NCBI GenBank assembly: GCA_904846145.1
Contig: CAJGZL010000001.1
Location: 1,550,001 to 1,614,000 of the forward strand
Length of the DNA stretch: 64,000 nt
Source: Psychrobacter immobilis
GTDB lineage: Bacteria > Pseudomonadota > Gammaproteobacteria > Pseudomonadales > Moraxellaceae
Direction of reading: 5' to 3'
Part shown: positions 36,368-47,709 of the stretch, piece after piece
How the letters are laid out: each line of letters opens with the position of its first letter
Position numbering within the stretch: position 1 is the stretch's first letter
The notes under the pieces: generated by a model
Database searches by the model: none
What the model saw: only the letters and a program-made list of their open reading frames with translations
What the model was told of the DNA's origin: nothing
Program-made: the position numbers and the translations under genes

Positions 36368-39235
36368 ATGAATAGTATAACCAAACAAGCAAATGATTCA
36401 GGACACACTGAACTCGCCGCTGATAACGCCCATTATATTGAAGCCCTTTATGAGCAGTTCTTAACCGACCCTACTAGTGTCGATACAGAATGGCAAAACT
36501 ACTTTAAACAGTATCAATCGCCAAATGACGCTCATCATAATGCCATTCAAGATCAGTATCTTTTATTAGCACGTAACCAAACGGCGAATAAGAGATCTGC
36601 TGCCTCTAACACCAATAGTAACGTTGATTCGGCAAACTGTGCTGACCCTAAACAGATGGGTGTACAACAACTCATTTCTGCTTATCGTCGCCGTGGTCAT
36701 CGCCGCGCTCAGCTTGATCCTTTAGGTTTGCATCCTCGCCCTGAGGTTGAAGATTTAAGCTTGGCTTATCATGGTCTAGCAGAATCAGATTTAGATACTA
36801 TTTATCCTACCAGTGACTTAAATATCGGTAAGTCTGAAGCGCCATTACGTGAGATCATTGAGGTCATGGAGCGTGTTTATTGCCGTTACATTGGCACTGA
36901 GTATATGCATGTCACTAGCAGTACCGAAAAGCGCTGGATGGAAAAGTACTTAGAGAGCAATTTAGGTCATATTGATTTTCATAAAGAAAAGCGCTTAGCT
37001 ATTCTTGAGAGCTTGACAGCTGCTGAGGGTTTAGAGAAGTATTTGGCTCGTAAATATACGGGCGTAAAACGTTTTGGTCTAGAAGGTGGTGAGAGCTTTA
37101 TACCAGCCGTCAATGAGATCATCCAACGTGCTGGCAGCTATGGCACTAAAGAGATGGTTATCGGTATGGCGCATCGCGGCCGTCTTAATTTACTCGTTAA
37201 CGTTTTAGGTAAAAACCCCGCTGATCTATTTGATGAATTCGATGGTAAAGTACAACCAGAAAAAGGCTCAGGCGACGTCAAATATCACAATGGTTACTCG
37301 TCAAATGTAAGTACGCCAGGTGGTGAGGCACATTTAGCTTTAGCCTTTAACCCCTCACATCTAGAGATCGTTGCGCCAGTATTAGAAGGTTCAGTACGTG
37401 CTCGCCAAGTTCGCCGCAATGATACAGATGGCAACTTAGTATTGCCAATCGTGGTGCATGGTGATGCTGCTTTTGCTGGTCAAGGTGTGGTACAAGAGAC
37501 TTTTCAGATGTCACAAACTCGTGCTTATACCACGGGTGGTACATTACATATCGTTATCAACAACCAAGTTGGCTTTACAACCAGTCGTCAAGAAGACGCT
37601 CGTTCGACAGAATATTGTACTGATGTTGCAAAAATGGTGCATGCGCCTATCTTACACGTTAATGGCGATGATCCAGAGTCAGTCGTTTTTGCTGCGCAAC
37701 TGGCATTAGACTATCGTCATGAGTTCGGTAAAGATATTATTCTCGACTTGTTCTGCTATCGTCGTAACGGTCATAACGAAGCTGATGAGCCATCAGCGAC
37801 TCAGCCACTTATGTATGCAGTGATAAAAAAGCTAGCCACTACTCGTACAATATATGTACAAAAGCTAGTCGCGGCAGGTGTCATTAGCGATGCAGAAGCG
37901 GTTAAATATGAAGACGAATACCGTGAATCTTTAGATCGTGGTGAATACGTCGTTAATTCATTGGTGTTTGAGCCAAGCGAAGAGTTGTTTGTGGATTGGA
38001 AGCCTTATCTAGGTCATGAATTACAAGATGATTGGGATACTAGCGTCGATATCGAAAAACTAAAAGCTTATGGTCGAAAAATGGCTGAAATGCCTGAAGG
38101 CTATAAGTTGCAGCGTCAAGTAGGTAAAGTCGTTGAACAGCGCTTAGCAATGCAAACTGGTGAAGAGCCATTGAACTGGGGTGCTGCTGAAACTTTAGCT
38201 TATGCCTCTTTAGTTGACAACGATGATATTATGGTGCGTATTACTGGCGAAGATGTCGGTCGTGGTACTTTCTCACATCGCCATAGCGAGCTATACAATA
38301 TCAATGATGGCAGCATGTATGTGCCATTGGCTCATGTCAGTGATACCCAAGCTCGTTTCGCTACTTATAACTCTCTATTATCAGAAGAGGCGGTACTTGC
38401 TTTTGAGTATGGGTATGCCACTACAGTTCCTAATGCAGTGGTTATTTGGGAAGCGCAGTTTGGTGATTTTGTTAATGGCGCGCAAGTCGTTATCGATCAG
38501 TTTATCGCTAGTGGTGAGACCAAATGGCAGCGCGTTTGCGGCTTGACTATGTTATTGCCACACGGCTTTGAAGGTCAAGGCCCTGAGCATTCTTCAGCAC
38601 GTCTTGAGCGCTTCTTACAGCTATGTGCTGAAGATAATATGCAAGTGATTACCCCAACGACGCCTGCGCAAATATTTCATGCGCTACGTCGCCAAGGGGT
38701 GCGCCCGATCCGTAAGCCTCTGATTGTTATGTCGCCTAAGAGCTTGTTACGCCATAAGCTTGCCACCTCAGAGCTAAATGAATTAGCCAATGGTAAGTTT
38801 GAGACTGTCTTGCCAGAGATTGATAAGCAAGATGCTAGCAAAGTCACACGTTTAGTATTATGTGGCGGTAAGGTCTATTATGACCTACTTGAGCAGCGTC
38901 GTGCTTTGGGTCTAGATCATGTGGCTATCGTGCGTATTGAACAATTGTATCCATTACCAGAAGCGCGTTTGGTTGATGAGATCGAAAAGTATAGCAATCT
39001 TAAAGAGATTGTTTGGACACAAGAAGAGCCATTAAACCAAGGCGCTTGGTACTACCTAGCTCCAGATATGTTCCGTATTGTTGTGCCACATCCAACTAAG
39101 GCTAAGTTGATTGAGCCAGTAGCACGTCCTGCTAGTGCAGCTCCTGCAACAGGTTCGGCGAAGCTACATGTGCAGCAGCAGCAAGCGTTAATCGCAGGTG
39201 GTCTTGGTATTGAAGTAGATCAATTGGCTAAATAG
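36368..39235 (+). CDS. sucA: 2-oxoglutarate dehydrogenase E1 component
   Basis: 955 residues. The N-terminus has the E1o-specific YIEALYEQFLTDPTSVD, followed by YRRRGHRRAQLDPLG. The thiamine-diphosphate core has the Mg-binding GDAAFAGQGVVQET and IVINNQVGFTTS, and the C-terminal half ends with EEPLNQGAWYY. It decarboxylates 2-oxoglutarate and transfers the succinyl group to the lipoyl arm of SucB. Residues 72-95 (SAASNTNSNVDSANCAD) form a low-complexity linker. Confidence 0.98.
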   Translation: MNSITKQANDSGHTELAADNAHYIEALYEQFLTDPTSVDTEWQNYFKQYQSPNDAHHNAIQDQYLLLARNQTANKRSAASNTNSNVDSANCADPKQMGVQQLISAYRRRGHRRAQLDPLGLHPRPEVEDLSLAYHGLAESDLDTIYPTSDLNIGKSEAPLREIIEVMERVYCRYIGTEYMHVTSSTEKRWMEKYLESNLGHIDFHKEKRLAILESLTAAEGLEKYLARKYTGVKRFGLEGGESFIPAVNEIIQRAGSYGTKEMVIGMAHRGRLNLLVNVLGKNPADLFDEFDGKVQPEKGSGDVKYHNGYSSNVSTPGGEAHLALAFNPSHLEIVAPVLEGSVRARQVRRNDTDGNLVLPIVVHGDAAFAGQGVVQETFQMSQTRAYTTGGTLHIVINNQVGFTTSRQEDARSTEYCTDVAKMVHAPILHVNGDDPESVVFAAQLALDYRHEFGKDIILDLFCYRRNGHNEADEPSATQPLMYAVIKKLATTRTIYVQKLVAAGVISDAEAVKYEDEYRESLDRGEYVVNSLVFEPSEELFVDWKPYLGHELQDDWDTSVDIEKLKAYGRKMAEMPEGYKLQRQVGKVVEQRLAMQTGEEPLNWGAAETLAYASLVDNDDIMVRITGEDVGRGTFSHRHSELYNINDGSMYVPLAHVSDTQARFATYNSLLSEEAVLAFEYGYATTVPNAVVIWEAQFGDFVNGAQVVIDQFIASGETKWQRVCGLTMLLPHGFEGQGPEHSSARLERFLQLCAEDNMQVITPTTPAQIFHALRRQGVRPIRKPLIVMSPKSLLRHKLATSELNELANGKFETVLPEIDKQDASKVTRLVLCGGKVYYDLLEQRRALGLDHVAIVRIEQLYPLPEARLVDEIEKYSNLKEIVWTQEEPLNQGAWYYLAPDMFRIVVPHPTKAKLIEPVARPASAAPATGSAKLHVQQQQALIAGGLGIEVDQLAK

Positions 39236-39315
39236 TTCACTTTATGAATGACAGTTATTCGCGTTTTATGTTAAATGCTAATAACTGTCGCTCAAACGTT
39301 TGATAGTACGAATCT

Positions 39316-39373
39316 GCATTTAGAATATCAGTATTTAGAAAAGTCGCATTTGAAAACAGTATTTAGAATAACA
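39316..39373 (+). repeat. Imperfect 15-bp tandem repeat between sucA and sucB
   Basis: Four units of about 15 bp follow one another: GCATTTAGAATATCA, GTATTTAGAAAAGTC, GCATTTGAAAACA and GTATTTAGAATAACA. There is no coding frame or strong hairpin. Confidence 0.65.
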
Positions 39374-39482
39374 GTATCAGGCGATGACAGTCAGCAGTTA
39401 ACTACTTACTATCAGTTATCCGTGCAACTGCCTATCAAGACTTTATAACCTATAGCAATATTTAAATTTAAGGAGTATATCG

Positions 39483-40718
39483 ATGGCTGAGATTAAAGCC
39501 CCCGTGTTTCCAGAATCGGTTGCCGATGGCACAATCGTTGAATGGCATGTCACTGAAGGTCAGCAAGTTAGCCGTGACGACCTACTAGCCGAAATCGAAA
39601 CTGATAAGGTAGTATTAGAAGTCGTTGCACCTGACAATGGTGTCGTTACTAAGATCGTCAAGCAAGTCGATGATATTGTATTATCTGATGAGCTTATTGG
39701 TGAGTTTGAAGCGGGTGCTACCGCTGAAGCTGGCTCTGCTCCTGCTGTTGATCCAGATCAGCCTGCTGCGCCTGTTCAACAAAAAGAAACGGGTTACGGC
39801 GATACACCAAGTCGTCCAAATGCTCCTGAAGCTGATCATAAAGATCAAAGCCCAGCAGTACGCAAAGCCGCAAAAGAGTCAGGCGTAGATCCTAAAGATG
39901 TCGAGGGCAGCGGTCGTGGTGGTCGAGTCACTAAAGGCGATATGGCAAGCCCAACTCTAAAAGCTGATAGTAGTATCAAGACTGACAGTGGTAAGGTTGT
40001 TGCAGATTCAACGGGTGAGCGCAGTGAGAGCCGCGTACCTATGACGCGTCTACGTAAGACAGTTGCCAATCGCTTATTAGCAGCTTCTCAAGAAACTGCA
40101 ATGCTAACTACGTTTAACGAAGTCAATATGAAGCCGTTGATGGATATGCGTGCTAAATATAAAGAGCAGTTCGAAAAACGCCATGGCACACGTTTAGGCT
40201 TTATGTCGTTATTCATAAAAGCGGCGACTGAAGCGTTGAAACGTTTCCCAGCGGTTAATGCTTCATTGGACGGTGATGACATCGTTTATCATGGTTACTA
40301 TGACATCGGTGTTGCGGTATCTTCTAATCGTGGTCTAGTAGTACCAGTACTGCGTGATACCGATCAAATGAGTATGGCTGATGTTGAAGCCAAAATTCGT
40401 GAGTTCGGTGGCAAAGCACAAGAAGGTAAACTTGGTCTAGACGATATGATCGGTGGTACATTCACTATCTCTAACGGTGGCGTATTCGGATCACTCATGT
40501 CAACGCCTATCTTGAACCCGCCACAAACGGCTATCTTAGGCATGCATGCCATTAACGATCGCCCAATGGCAGTTAATGGTGAAGTTAAAATCTTGCCAAT
40601 GATGTATCTTGCATTGTCTTATGATCACCGTATGATTGATGGTAAAGAAGCGGTACAGTTCTTAGTAACCATTAAAGAATTGGTTGAAGACCCAACTATG
40701 CTACTTTTAGATCTTTAA
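39483..40718 (+). CDS. sucB: Dihydrolipoyllysine succinyltransferase (E2 of 2-oxoglutarate dehydrogenase)
   Basis: 411 residues. The lipoyl domain (1-78) has the lipoylated lysine in [15 protein letters not shown] flexible linker is followed by the peripheral-subunit binding domain [20 protein letters not shown]. The catalytic domain (about 185-411) ends with the active-site [17 protein letters not shown]. It forms the core that joins E1 and E3 and releases succinyl-CoA. AAGGAG precedes the ATG. Confidence 0.98.
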   Translation: MAEIKAPVFPESVADGTIVEWHVTEGQQVSRDDLLAEIETDKVVLEVVAPDNGVVTKIVKQVDDIVLSDELIGEFEAGATAEAGSAPAVDPDQPAAPVQQKETGYGDTPSRPNAPEADHKDQSPAVRKAAKESGVDPKDVEGSGRGGRVTKGDMASPTLKADSSIKTDSGKVVADSTGERSESRVPMTRLRKTVANRLLAASQETAMLTTFNEVNMKPLMDMRAKYKEQFEKRHGTRLGFMSLFIKAATEALKRFPAVNASLDGDDIVYHGYYDIGVAVSSNRGLVVPVLRDTDQMSMADVEAKIREFGGKAQEGKLGLDDMIGGTFTISNGGVFGSLMSTPILNPPQTAILGMHAINDRPMAVNGEVKILPMMYLALSYDHRMIDGKEAVQFLVTIKELVEDPTMLLLDL

Positions 40719-40726
40719 ATTTTTGG

Positions 40727-40759
40727 GCTTGTATTGGCAATTGCTAGTACAAGCTTTTT
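40727..40759 (+). terminator. Weak hairpin after sucB, possible attenuator
   Basis: GCTTGTA pairs with TACAAGC around a 14-nt loop and is followed by TTTTT. It lies 9 bp after sucB and could reduce read-through into lpd. Confidence 0.45.
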
Positions 40760-40882
40760 AGTTATTATCTAAGCGCTTATTCACTCTAAGCTATTCAATA
40801 TATCTGTCATCTTAGTTATTCTGCATCATTCAATATGAAAAATCAGCTTTAGTGATAGCCATGACTTATTAGTTATAGAGTC

Positions 40883-40942
40883 ATTAAGCTTTGATTAATA
40901 TTACTACGCGTTGATTACTACTATTAAGCTTTGATTTGTAAT
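40883..40942 (+). repeat. 20-bp period tandem repeat upstream of lpd
   Basis: Three 20-bp units share the pattern ATTAAGCTTTGATTAATATT, ACTACGCGTTGATTACTACT, ATTAAGCTTTGATTTGTAAT. The first and third are closest. It ends 50 bp before the lpd start codon. Confidence 0.6.
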
Positions 40943-40991
40943 TTAGATGATTCACAAATTTTTAACTATACATAAAATATGGAATTCCATT

Positions 40992-42443
40992 ATGAAAGAC
41001 AATTATGATCTAGTCGTTATTGGCGGTGGTCCTGGTGGTTACGAAGCAGCTATCCGTGCAGGGCAGCTAGGTATGAGCGTTGCTTGTATCGAAAAACGAG
41101 TTTATAAAGGTGAACCTGCTCTTGGTGGTACTTGCTTGAACGTCGGTTGTATCCCGTCAAAAGCACTACTTGATAGCTCGCACCGCTATGAAGCTACTAA
41201 ACATGATCTCGATGAGCATGGCATTAGTACTGGCGATGTTGCCATCGACATTGAGAAAATGATTGAGCGTAAAGAAGGTATCGTTAAGCAGTTAACAGGT
41301 GGCGTTGCAGCACTACTAAAAGGCAATGGCGTTGACTGGCTACAAGGCTGGGGCACGTTGGTTGATGGCAAAGGCGCTGAGAAGACTGTTAAATTTACAG
41401 CACTTGCAGACGAAAGCGAAACTACTATTACAGCGAAGAATGTCATCCTTGCGGCAGGATCTGTTCCTATTGATATCCCTGTTGCCAAAACTGATCATGA
41501 CCGTATTGTTGATTCTACTGGCGCACTTGATTTCACTTCAGTTCCTAAGCGTCTAGGCGTGATCGGTGCTGGTGTTATCGGTCTTGAGCTTGGTTCAGTA
41601 TGGCGTCGCCTAGGTGCTGAAGTTGTTGTGTATGAAGCACTTCCAAGCTTTTTAGCAGCGGCTGATAAAGACATCTCAAAAGAAGCTGGCAAAATGCTGA
41701 AGAAGCAAGGTCTTGATATTCGTGTCGATACCAAAGTGATCAATGCTGAAGTACAAGGTGACGAAGTGATCGTTACTAGCGAAAATAAAGGTGAGTCAAG
41801 CGAGGAGCGTTTTGACAAGCTTATCGTTTGTGTCGGTCGCCGTGCTTATTCTGAAAAACTATTGGGTGAAGATAGTGGTATTCAGTTGACTGAACGTGGA
41901 TTAATTGACGTCAATGATCAATGTAAGACTAATCTTGATGGCGTGTACGCTATCGGTGATTTAGTCCGTGGCCCTATGCTTGCGCATAAAGCTATGGAAG
42001 AGGGCATGATGGCAGTTGAGCGCATCCATGGCGAAAAAGCTCAAGTTAACTATGAGACTATTATTAATGTTATCTATACCCATCCAGAAATCGCATGGGT
42101 TGGTTTGACTGAGCAAGAAGCGACCGAAGCAGGTTATGAAGTCAAAACAGGCTCATTTAATTTAGCCGCTAACGGCCGTGCATTGGCTCAAAGTGAAGCA
42201 CAAGGCTCTATCAAAGTCGTTGCTGATGCCAAGACAGATAGATTGCTAGGTATGCATGCTATCTCTGCTGGTGCTGGTGATATTATTCACCAAGGCATGA
42301 TTGCGATGGAGTTCGTCTCTAGTATCGAAGACTTGCAACTGATGACGTTTGCACATCCAACGATCTCAGAAGCCGTCCATGAAGCTGCTTTATCTGCAGA
42401 TGGTCGCGCTATTCACGCTATTCAGCGCAAAAAACGTAAATAA
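40992..42443 (+). CDS. lpd: Dihydrolipoyl dehydrogenase (E3)
   Basis: 483 residues from the ATG at 40992; the 15 extra codons open upstream do not fit the family. The FAD loop is [13 protein letters not shown] and the redox-active disulphide is in [16 protein letters not shown]. The NAD loop is [16 protein letters not shown] and the catalytic His-Glu pair is in [15 protein letters not shown]. It reoxidises the lipoyl groups of SucB, and probably those of other 2-oxoacid dehydrogenases. Confidence 0.97.
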   Translation: MKDNYDLVVIGGGPGGYEAAIRAGQLGMSVACIEKRVYKGEPALGGTCLNVGCIPSKALLDSSHRYEATKHDLDEHGISTGDVAIDIEKMIERKEGIVKQLTGGVAALLKGNGVDWLQGWGTLVDGKGAEKTVKFTALADESETTITAKNVILAAGSVPIDIPVAKTDHDRIVDSTGALDFTSVPKRLGVIGAGVIGLELGSVWRRLGAEVVVYEALPSFLAAADKDISKEAGKMLKKQGLDIRVDTKVINAEVQGDEVIVTSENKGESSEERFDKLIVCVGRRAYSEKLLGEDSGIQLTERGLIDVNDQCKTNLDGVYAIGDLVRGPMLAHKAMEEGMMAVERIHGEKAQVNYETIINVIYTHPEIAWVGLTEQEATEAGYEVKTGSFNLAANGRALAQSEAQGSIKVVADAKTDRLLGMHAISAGAGDIIHQGMIAMEFVSSIEDLQLMTFAHPTISEAVHEAALSADGRAIHAIQRKKRK

Positions 42444-42577
42444 ATAACGCATTATTAGCTGATCATAGCGCAGTTTTATGATAAAGACTGTCGCTGTGAT
42501 TGCCAGTGCGTCAGACGAACGTTGTCGCGCGCTCACTTTCACTTTTTATTAATTGTAAAAAATAAAGGATACAATCA

Positions 42578-43744
42578 ATGAATTTACATGAGTACCAAGC
42601 AAAAGAGCTATTAAAAAGCTACGGTTTGCCCATTCAAGAAGGCATCATTGCCTATAGTGGCGACGAAGCTGCTGCAGCTTTTGATAAAACCCCGACGGAT
42701 ATTGCGGTTATCAAAGCGCAAGTACATGCTGGTGGCCGTGGTAAAGCGGGTGGCGTAAAGCTCGTTAAAACTCGTGAAGAAGCTAAGCAAGTCACTGATG
42801 AATTAATCGGTACTAACTTAGTGACTTTCCAAACTGACGCTGATGGTCAGCCAGTTAACTTTGTACTAGTTGCAGAAGATATGTACCCCGTACAGACTGA
42901 GCTATATCTTGGCGCTGTAGTAGATCGTTCTACTCGTCGTGTCACTTTCATGGCATCAACCGAAGGTGGTGTTGATATCGAAGAAGTTGCAAATGAGACC
43001 CCAGAAAAAATCTTTAAAACGAGTGTTGATCCATTAGTAGGCCTAATGCCTTATCAAGCGCGTGATGTGGCGTTTCAGTTAGGTTTAGAAGGCAAACAGA
43101 TCAATCAGTTTGTAAAAATAATGACTGGTGCTTATAAAGCCTTTGTTGAAAACGACTTTGCCTTATTGGAAGTTAACCCATTAGCCGTCCGCGAAAACGG
43201 CGAGATTGTTTGTGTTGATGGCAAAATCGGTATCGACTCAAACGCTTTATATCGTTTACCAAAAATCGCTGCGCTACAAGACAAAACTCAAGAAAATGAG
43301 CGTGAGCTAAAAGCGGCCGAGTTTGACTTAAACTATGTTGCCCTAGAAGGTAACATCGGCTGTATGGTCAACGGTGCTGGTCTTGCAATGGCTACGATGG
43401 ATATCATCAAACTGTATGGCGGCAAGCCTGCTAACTTCTTGGACGTTGGCGGCGGCGCAACTAAAGACCGCGTTGTTGAAGCTTTCAAGATCATTTTGGA
43501 GGACAGCAGCGTTGAGGGTGTGTTGATCAACATCTTCGGTGGTATCGTACGTTGTGACATGATTGCAGAAGCTATCATCGCGGCTATCAAAGAAGTTAAC
43601 GTAACAGTACCAGTCGTTGTTCGTTTAGAAGGTAACAACGCTGAGCTTGGCGCGAAAATTCTAAAAGAATCTGGTCTGAAATTGATTTCAGCTCAAGGGT
43701 TAGCAGATGCGGCTCAAAAAATTGTCGATGCTGTTAAAGCTTAA
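42578..43744 (+). CDS. sucC: Succinyl-CoA synthetase, beta subunit
   Basis: 388 residues, the standard length. It opens [18 protein letters not shown] and has the ATP-grasp elements [22 protein letters not shown] and [25 protein letters not shown] and FGGIVRCD are in the CoA-ligase part. With SucD it turns succinyl-CoA into succinate with formation of ATP or GTP. AAAGGA lies 9 nt before the ATG. Confidence 0.98.
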   Translation: MNLHEYQAKELLKSYGLPIQEGIIAYSGDEAAAAFDKTPTDIAVIKAQVHAGGRGKAGGVKLVKTREEAKQVTDELIGTNLVTFQTDADGQPVNFVLVAEDMYPVQTELYLGAVVDRSTRRVTFMASTEGGVDIEEVANETPEKIFKTSVDPLVGLMPYQARDVAFQLGLEGKQINQFVKIMTGAYKAFVENDFALLEVNPLAVRENGEIVCVDGKIGIDSNALYRLPKIAALQDKTQENERELKAAEFDLNYVALEGNIGCMVNGAGLAMATMDIIKLYGGKPANFLDVGGGATKDRVVEAFKIILEDSSVEGVLINIFGGIVRCDMIAEAIIAAIKEVNVTVPVVVRLEGNNAELGAKILKESGLKLISAQGLADAAQKIVDAVKA

Positions 43745-43893
43745 GTCTTTAATGATTAGTGTTTAGAAATAAGTACTAAAGCATAGTAGTCAAAGCGTAA
43801 TAGTGGTTTCATAGCTAGGATTGATTGCCAAAATTTGATAGCAATCATATTGAAGATCACTATTACAAGACAACCGAATACAAGGAATAAATA

Positions 43894-44769
43894 ATGAGTG
43901 TATTAATCGATAAAGATACCAAAGTATTGGTACAAGGTTTTACGGGTAAAAACGGCACGTTCCATTCTGAACAAGCCATCGAATACGGTACTAAAGTGGT
44001 AGGCGGCGTGACCCCAGGTAAGGGTGGTCAAACTCACCTAGGTCTGCCTGTATTCAACACTATGGCAGAAGCTATGGCTGAGACTCATGCTGATGCTTCT
44101 GTTATCTATGTACCAGCACCATTTGTACTAGATTCTATCGTTGAAGCGGTAGATGCTGGCGTGAAGCTGATCATCGTGATCACTGAAGGCGTGCCTACTC
44201 TAGATATGCTAAAAGCAAAACGTTACATCGAAGAAGCAGACGGCGTGCGTATGGTTGGTCCTAACTGCCCAGGCGTTATCACTCCAGGTCAGTGCAAAAT
44301 CGGCATCATGCCAGGCCATATCCACATGCCAGGTAAAGTGGGCATCATCTCACGCTCTGGTACTTTGACTTATGAAGCAGTAGCCCAGACGACTAAGCTT
44401 GGATTTGGTCAATCAACGTGTATCGGTATCGGTGGTGATCCTATTCCTGGTATGAACCAGATTGATGCATTAAAACTGTTCCAAGAAGATCCACAAACTG
44501 AAGCTATCATCTTGATCGGCGAGATTGGTGGTACCGCTGAAGAAGAAGCGGCCGCTTATATCAAAGACAATGTCACTAAGCCAGTTGTTGGTTATATCGC
44601 TGGTGTTACGGCTCCAGAAGGCAAGCGTATGGGTCATGCTGGCGCTATTATCTCTGGTGGCCAGGGTACTGCTGAAGAGAAATTCAAAGCCTTTGAAGAT
44701 GCTGGTATCGCTTATACGCGTGACCCGTCTAAACTTGGTGATAAGCTAAAAGAAGTTACTGGTTGGTAA
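43894..44769 (+). CDS. sucD: Succinyl-CoA synthetase, alpha subunit
   Basis: 291 residues. The CoA-binding Rossmann domain has [19 protein letters not shown] and [17 protein letters not shown]. The phosphorylated active-site His is in [33 protein letters not shown] is also characteristic. It is the last gene of the TCA cluster and is followed by a hairpin terminator. Confidence 0.98.
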   Translation: MSVLIDKDTKVLVQGFTGKNGTFHSEQAIEYGTKVVGGVTPGKGGQTHLGLPVFNTMAEAMAETHADASVIYVPAPFVLDSIVEAVDAGVKLIIVITEGVPTLDMLKAKRYIEEADGVRMVGPNCPGVITPGQCKIGIMPGHIHMPGKVGIISRSGTLTYEAVAQTTKLGFGQSTCIGIGGDPIPGMNQIDALKLFQEDPQTEAIILIGEIGGTAEEEAAAYIKDNVTKPVVGYIAGVTAPEGKRMGHAGAIISGGQGTAEEKFKAFEDAGIAYTRDPSKLGDKLKEVTGW

Positions 44770-44824
44770 GATGGACTTCGGTTTATCTAGCTAAACACTA
44801 GAACTCTGTTGATATAAGATAAAG

Positions 44825-44850
44825 ACACCCCTACAATGGGGTGTTTTTTT
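44825..44850 (+). terminator. Rho-independent terminator after sucD
   Basis: ACACCCC pairs with GGGGTGT around a short loop (TACAAT), followed by eight T. It lies 56 bp after the sucD stop. Confidence 0.85.
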
Positions 44851-45078
44851 TATTTCTTAATGCCCTATATCTTGCAAGTGGAATCCAGTAAGCTTGGAAA
44901 ATTGAGCATTTGCGACGATGATTATGATACGCTTACGATAGCATCGTTCGCGATTATATTTATTTCACTGGCTCGGCAACTGGTCATGGCGCTGCACTCA
45001 ATTACTTATAGTAAAAAAATAATAAAATAATCAGTCATTATTCTAGCTAGAATACCCTTCCAATGTAGGCTATCACTT

Positions 45079-45960
45079 ATGAAAAAAATTACTCACGCCG
45101 TCATTCCCGTTGCAGGTTTTGGTACACGAATGTTGCCTTTATCTAAAGCTGTACCCAAGGAGCTGCTGCCATTAGGTAATCGCCCTGCTATTCATTATGT
45201 GGTCGAAGAAGCTATTGCAGCAGGTATTAAGCATATTGTGCTAGTAGGCCATGCACAAAAAAGTGCCATTGAAAATTACTTTGATATCAATGCTGAGCTT
45301 GATACTCAGCTACGTGTTAAGGGCAAGGACGCGCTTGCAGATAGTTTAAATTGGCTGCCAGAGGATGTCACCATATCGATGATACGCCAAGGCAAAGCGC
45401 TAGGTTTGGGTCATGCCGTATTAGCGGCGCGACCGATTGTTGGCGAGCATGACTTTGCAGTGTTATTACCTGATGTAGTACTTGATCCTTTTACTACTGA
45501 TCTAAAGAATGACAATTTGGCTTTTATGTTGGCTGAGTTTGCTAAAAGGGGACACTCACAAATATTAGTCGAAAAAGTCGCTGATGAGGATGTCTCTAAA
45601 TACGGTATTGCTAAGCTTAGCAATGACATTAGCAATAATGGTAGTTTTGATGATAGCAACGTCAATGTCAGTTTTAAAGTAGCGGGCTTTGTAGAAAAGC
45701 CAAGCTTAGCAGAAGCGCCTTCGCGCCTAGCCGTGGTCGGCCGTTACGCATTTAGCAATCAGATATTTGATTATTTAGCCGATACGACAGCCTCTGTCGG
45801 TGGCGAGATTCAACTGACAGATGCTATAGACGCGCTGATTAGTCAACAAGGCGTTGAGGTTACTACTATGCTTGGGTGTAGTTATGACGCAGGTGATATG
45901 CGCTCTTATATGCAAGCTTTTATTTACTTTGCTGAGCGTCAATTAGACGGTGATAAATAA
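45079..45960 (+). CDS. galU: UTP-glucose-1-phosphate uridylyltransferase
   Basis: 293 residues. The nucleotidyltransferase signature AGFGTRMLPLSKAVPKELLPL is partly disguised only by family variation. Other landmarks are VVEEAIAAGIKHIVLVGH, GLGHAVLAARP, LPDVVLD and FVEKPSLAEAPS. It makes UDP-glucose, needed for lipooligosaccharide, capsule and exopolysaccharide. It is followed by pgi after 3 bp, so the two are co-transcribed. Confidence 0.95.
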   Translation: MKKITHAVIPVAGFGTRMLPLSKAVPKELLPLGNRPAIHYVVEEAIAAGIKHIVLVGHAQKSAIENYFDINAELDTQLRVKGKDALADSLNWLPEDVTISMIRQGKALGLGHAVLAARPIVGEHDFAVLLPDVVLDPFTTDLKNDNLAFMLAEFAKRGHSQILVEKVADEDVSKYGIAKLSNDISNNGSFDDSNVNVSFKVAGFVEKPSLAEAPSRLAVVGRYAFSNQIFDYLADTTASVGGEIQLTDAIDALISQQGVEVTTMLGCSYDAGDMRSYMQAFIYFAERQLDGDK

Positions 45961-45963
45961 CTG

Positions 45964-47625
45964 ATGAATAAACCTATGTCTATGCCATTGTATAAAAATG
46001 CCCGTAGCTCCATGCAATGGACTCAATTACAGCAGCTGGCAAAGCAAGAATGGTCTATTGCTGCATTGTTTAGTCAGGATGAAAGTCGCACTCAGCGTTA
46101 TAGCGCGCAAACGGGTGCGCTATATATGGACTATAGTAAACAATGTATCGATGATAAGGTGATTACCAACTTATTAGACTTAGCGAATAGCAGTGATCTA
46201 GGCAAACGTATTACAGACTTGATGCAAGGGATGACGATTAATACTAGTGAGGAGCGGGCCGCTCTTCATACCGCATTACGACTGCCAGAGGGTGCGAAGC
46301 TGCAAGTAGGTAGTCAGAATGTGACCGCTGATGTGCACAATAGCTTAGCGCAAGTTGAACGGTTATCGCAGCGTATTCGCAGTGGCAATTGGCGTGGATT
46401 TTCTGGTAAAGCGATTACTGATGTGATCAATATTGGCGTTGGTGGCTCTGATTTAGGGCCTTTGATGGCGGCGACTGCGCTTGATGAATGGGCAGACACC
46501 GAGATTGTCGTGCACTTTGTCTCTAATATGGATGGTAGCCAGCTCGATAATTTGCTTAAGCGTCTAAATGCCGAGACTACCCTATTTATTATATCTTCTA
46601 AATCCTTTGGTACGGTTGATACCTTGTCCAATGCGAAGACGGCATTGTCATGGTTATTGGCAACCGCTCTCTTGCGTGCAGGTACGCAAGAGAGCGTTCT
46701 GCGTCGGCATTTTATTGGTATATCTGCCAATAGCGTCAAAATGAGTGCATGGGGTATTCATCCTGAGCATCAGTTGCAACTATGGGATTGGGTTGGCGGT
46801 CGATTTTCTTTATGGTCAGCGATTGGCTTGGCGATTGCTATTCGTATTGGTATGAGCCAGTTTCGCGAGCTGCTTGCGGGTGCGCACAGTATGGATGTGC
46901 ACTTTGCTACTGCTGAATTTGAAAATAATCTACCAGTGTTATTAGGCTTGCTTGCGGTTTGGAACAGTACTTTTTTACATATTCATGCTCATACCGTACT
47001 GCCGTATGATGGGCGCTTGGGCTATTTGCCTAGCTACCTGACCCAGCTTGAGATGGAAAGTAATGGCAAATCTGTGACTCATAGTGGCGAGCAGGTTGAT
47101 TACGATACTTGCCCTATTCTATGGGGCGAGATTGGCTCTAATGCTCAGCATGCTTTTTATCAGTTGCTACACCAAGGAACGCAGCATGTCTCTTGCGATT
47201 TTATCGCCTGCGTGCGTCACTATAATGACGATGCTCAGAATGCCTCCTTGCAACATCAGCATGAATTATCACTAGCGAATTGCTTGGCACAAAGTCGAGT
47301 GCTAGCCTTTGGTAATGATGCTGTTGCTAATATCGCAGCCAGTTGTGATGCGGATAAATATAAGCATTATCGAGGTAATCAGCCATCGACTACGCTATTG
47401 ATAGATGAGCTAACCCCGCACAGTTTAGGCGCTTTGGTTGCACTGTATGAGCATAAAGTCTATGTAATGGCTAGTATATGGGACATTAACCCTTTTGATC
47501 AATGGGGCGTTGAGATGGGCAAGCAGATGGCAGAGTCGGTTTATCAGGCTTTACAGCAAGATAATAATAGCCCATTCGATACTTCTACCAATCAGTTGCT
47601 GGCACATATTAGACGGCTGTCTTAG
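45964..47625 (+). CDS. pgi: Glucose-6-phosphate isomerase
   Basis: 553 residues. The sugar-phosphate pockets INIGVGGSDLGPLMAATAL and ISSKSFGTVDTLSNA are intact, as are GGRFSLWSAIGL and the C-terminal signature INPFDQWGVEMGKQMA. The catalytic Glu is in QLEMESNGKS and the His in HAFYQLLHQG. It interconverts glucose 6-phosphate and fructose 6-phosphate. The start is the ATG 3 bp after galU, although an ATG at 45979 is also possible. Confidence 0.97.
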   Translation: MNKPMSMPLYKNARSSMQWTQLQQLAKQEWSIAALFSQDESRTQRYSAQTGALYMDYSKQCIDDKVITNLLDLANSSDLGKRITDLMQGMTINTSEERAALHTALRLPEGAKLQVGSQNVTADVHNSLAQVERLSQRIRSGNWRGFSGKAITDVINIGVGGSDLGPLMAATALDEWADTEIVVHFVSNMDGSQLDNLLKRLNAETTLFIISSKSFGTVDTLSNAKTALSWLLATALLRAGTQESVLRRHFIGISANSVKMSAWGIHPEHQLQLWDWVGGRFSLWSAIGLAIAIRIGMSQFRELLAGAHSMDVHFATAEFENNLPVLLGLLAVWNSTFLHIHAHTVLPYDGRLGYLPSYLTQLEMESNGKSVTHSGEQVDYDTCPILWGEIGSNAQHAFYQLLHQGTQHVSCDFIACVRHYNDDAQNASLQHQHELSLANCLAQSRVLAFGNDAVANIAASCDADKYKHYRGNQPSTTLLIDELTPHSLGALVALYEHKVYVMASIWDINPFDQWGVEMGKQMAESVYQALQQDNNSPFDTSTNQLLAHIRRLS

Positions 47626-47709
47626 TTACTATGATTTATGAGTTTTTACTTATCAAAGCTTGCGGTTATATGATAACTTTTGAAAAACGCCCCTTAGAGA
47701 GGAAATAAG

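Noticed and set aside
44836..45030. Plus-strand 64-residue frame after sucD
   Set aside because: It begins inside the sucD terminator, has no ribosome site and reads through AT-rich spacer; likely chance.
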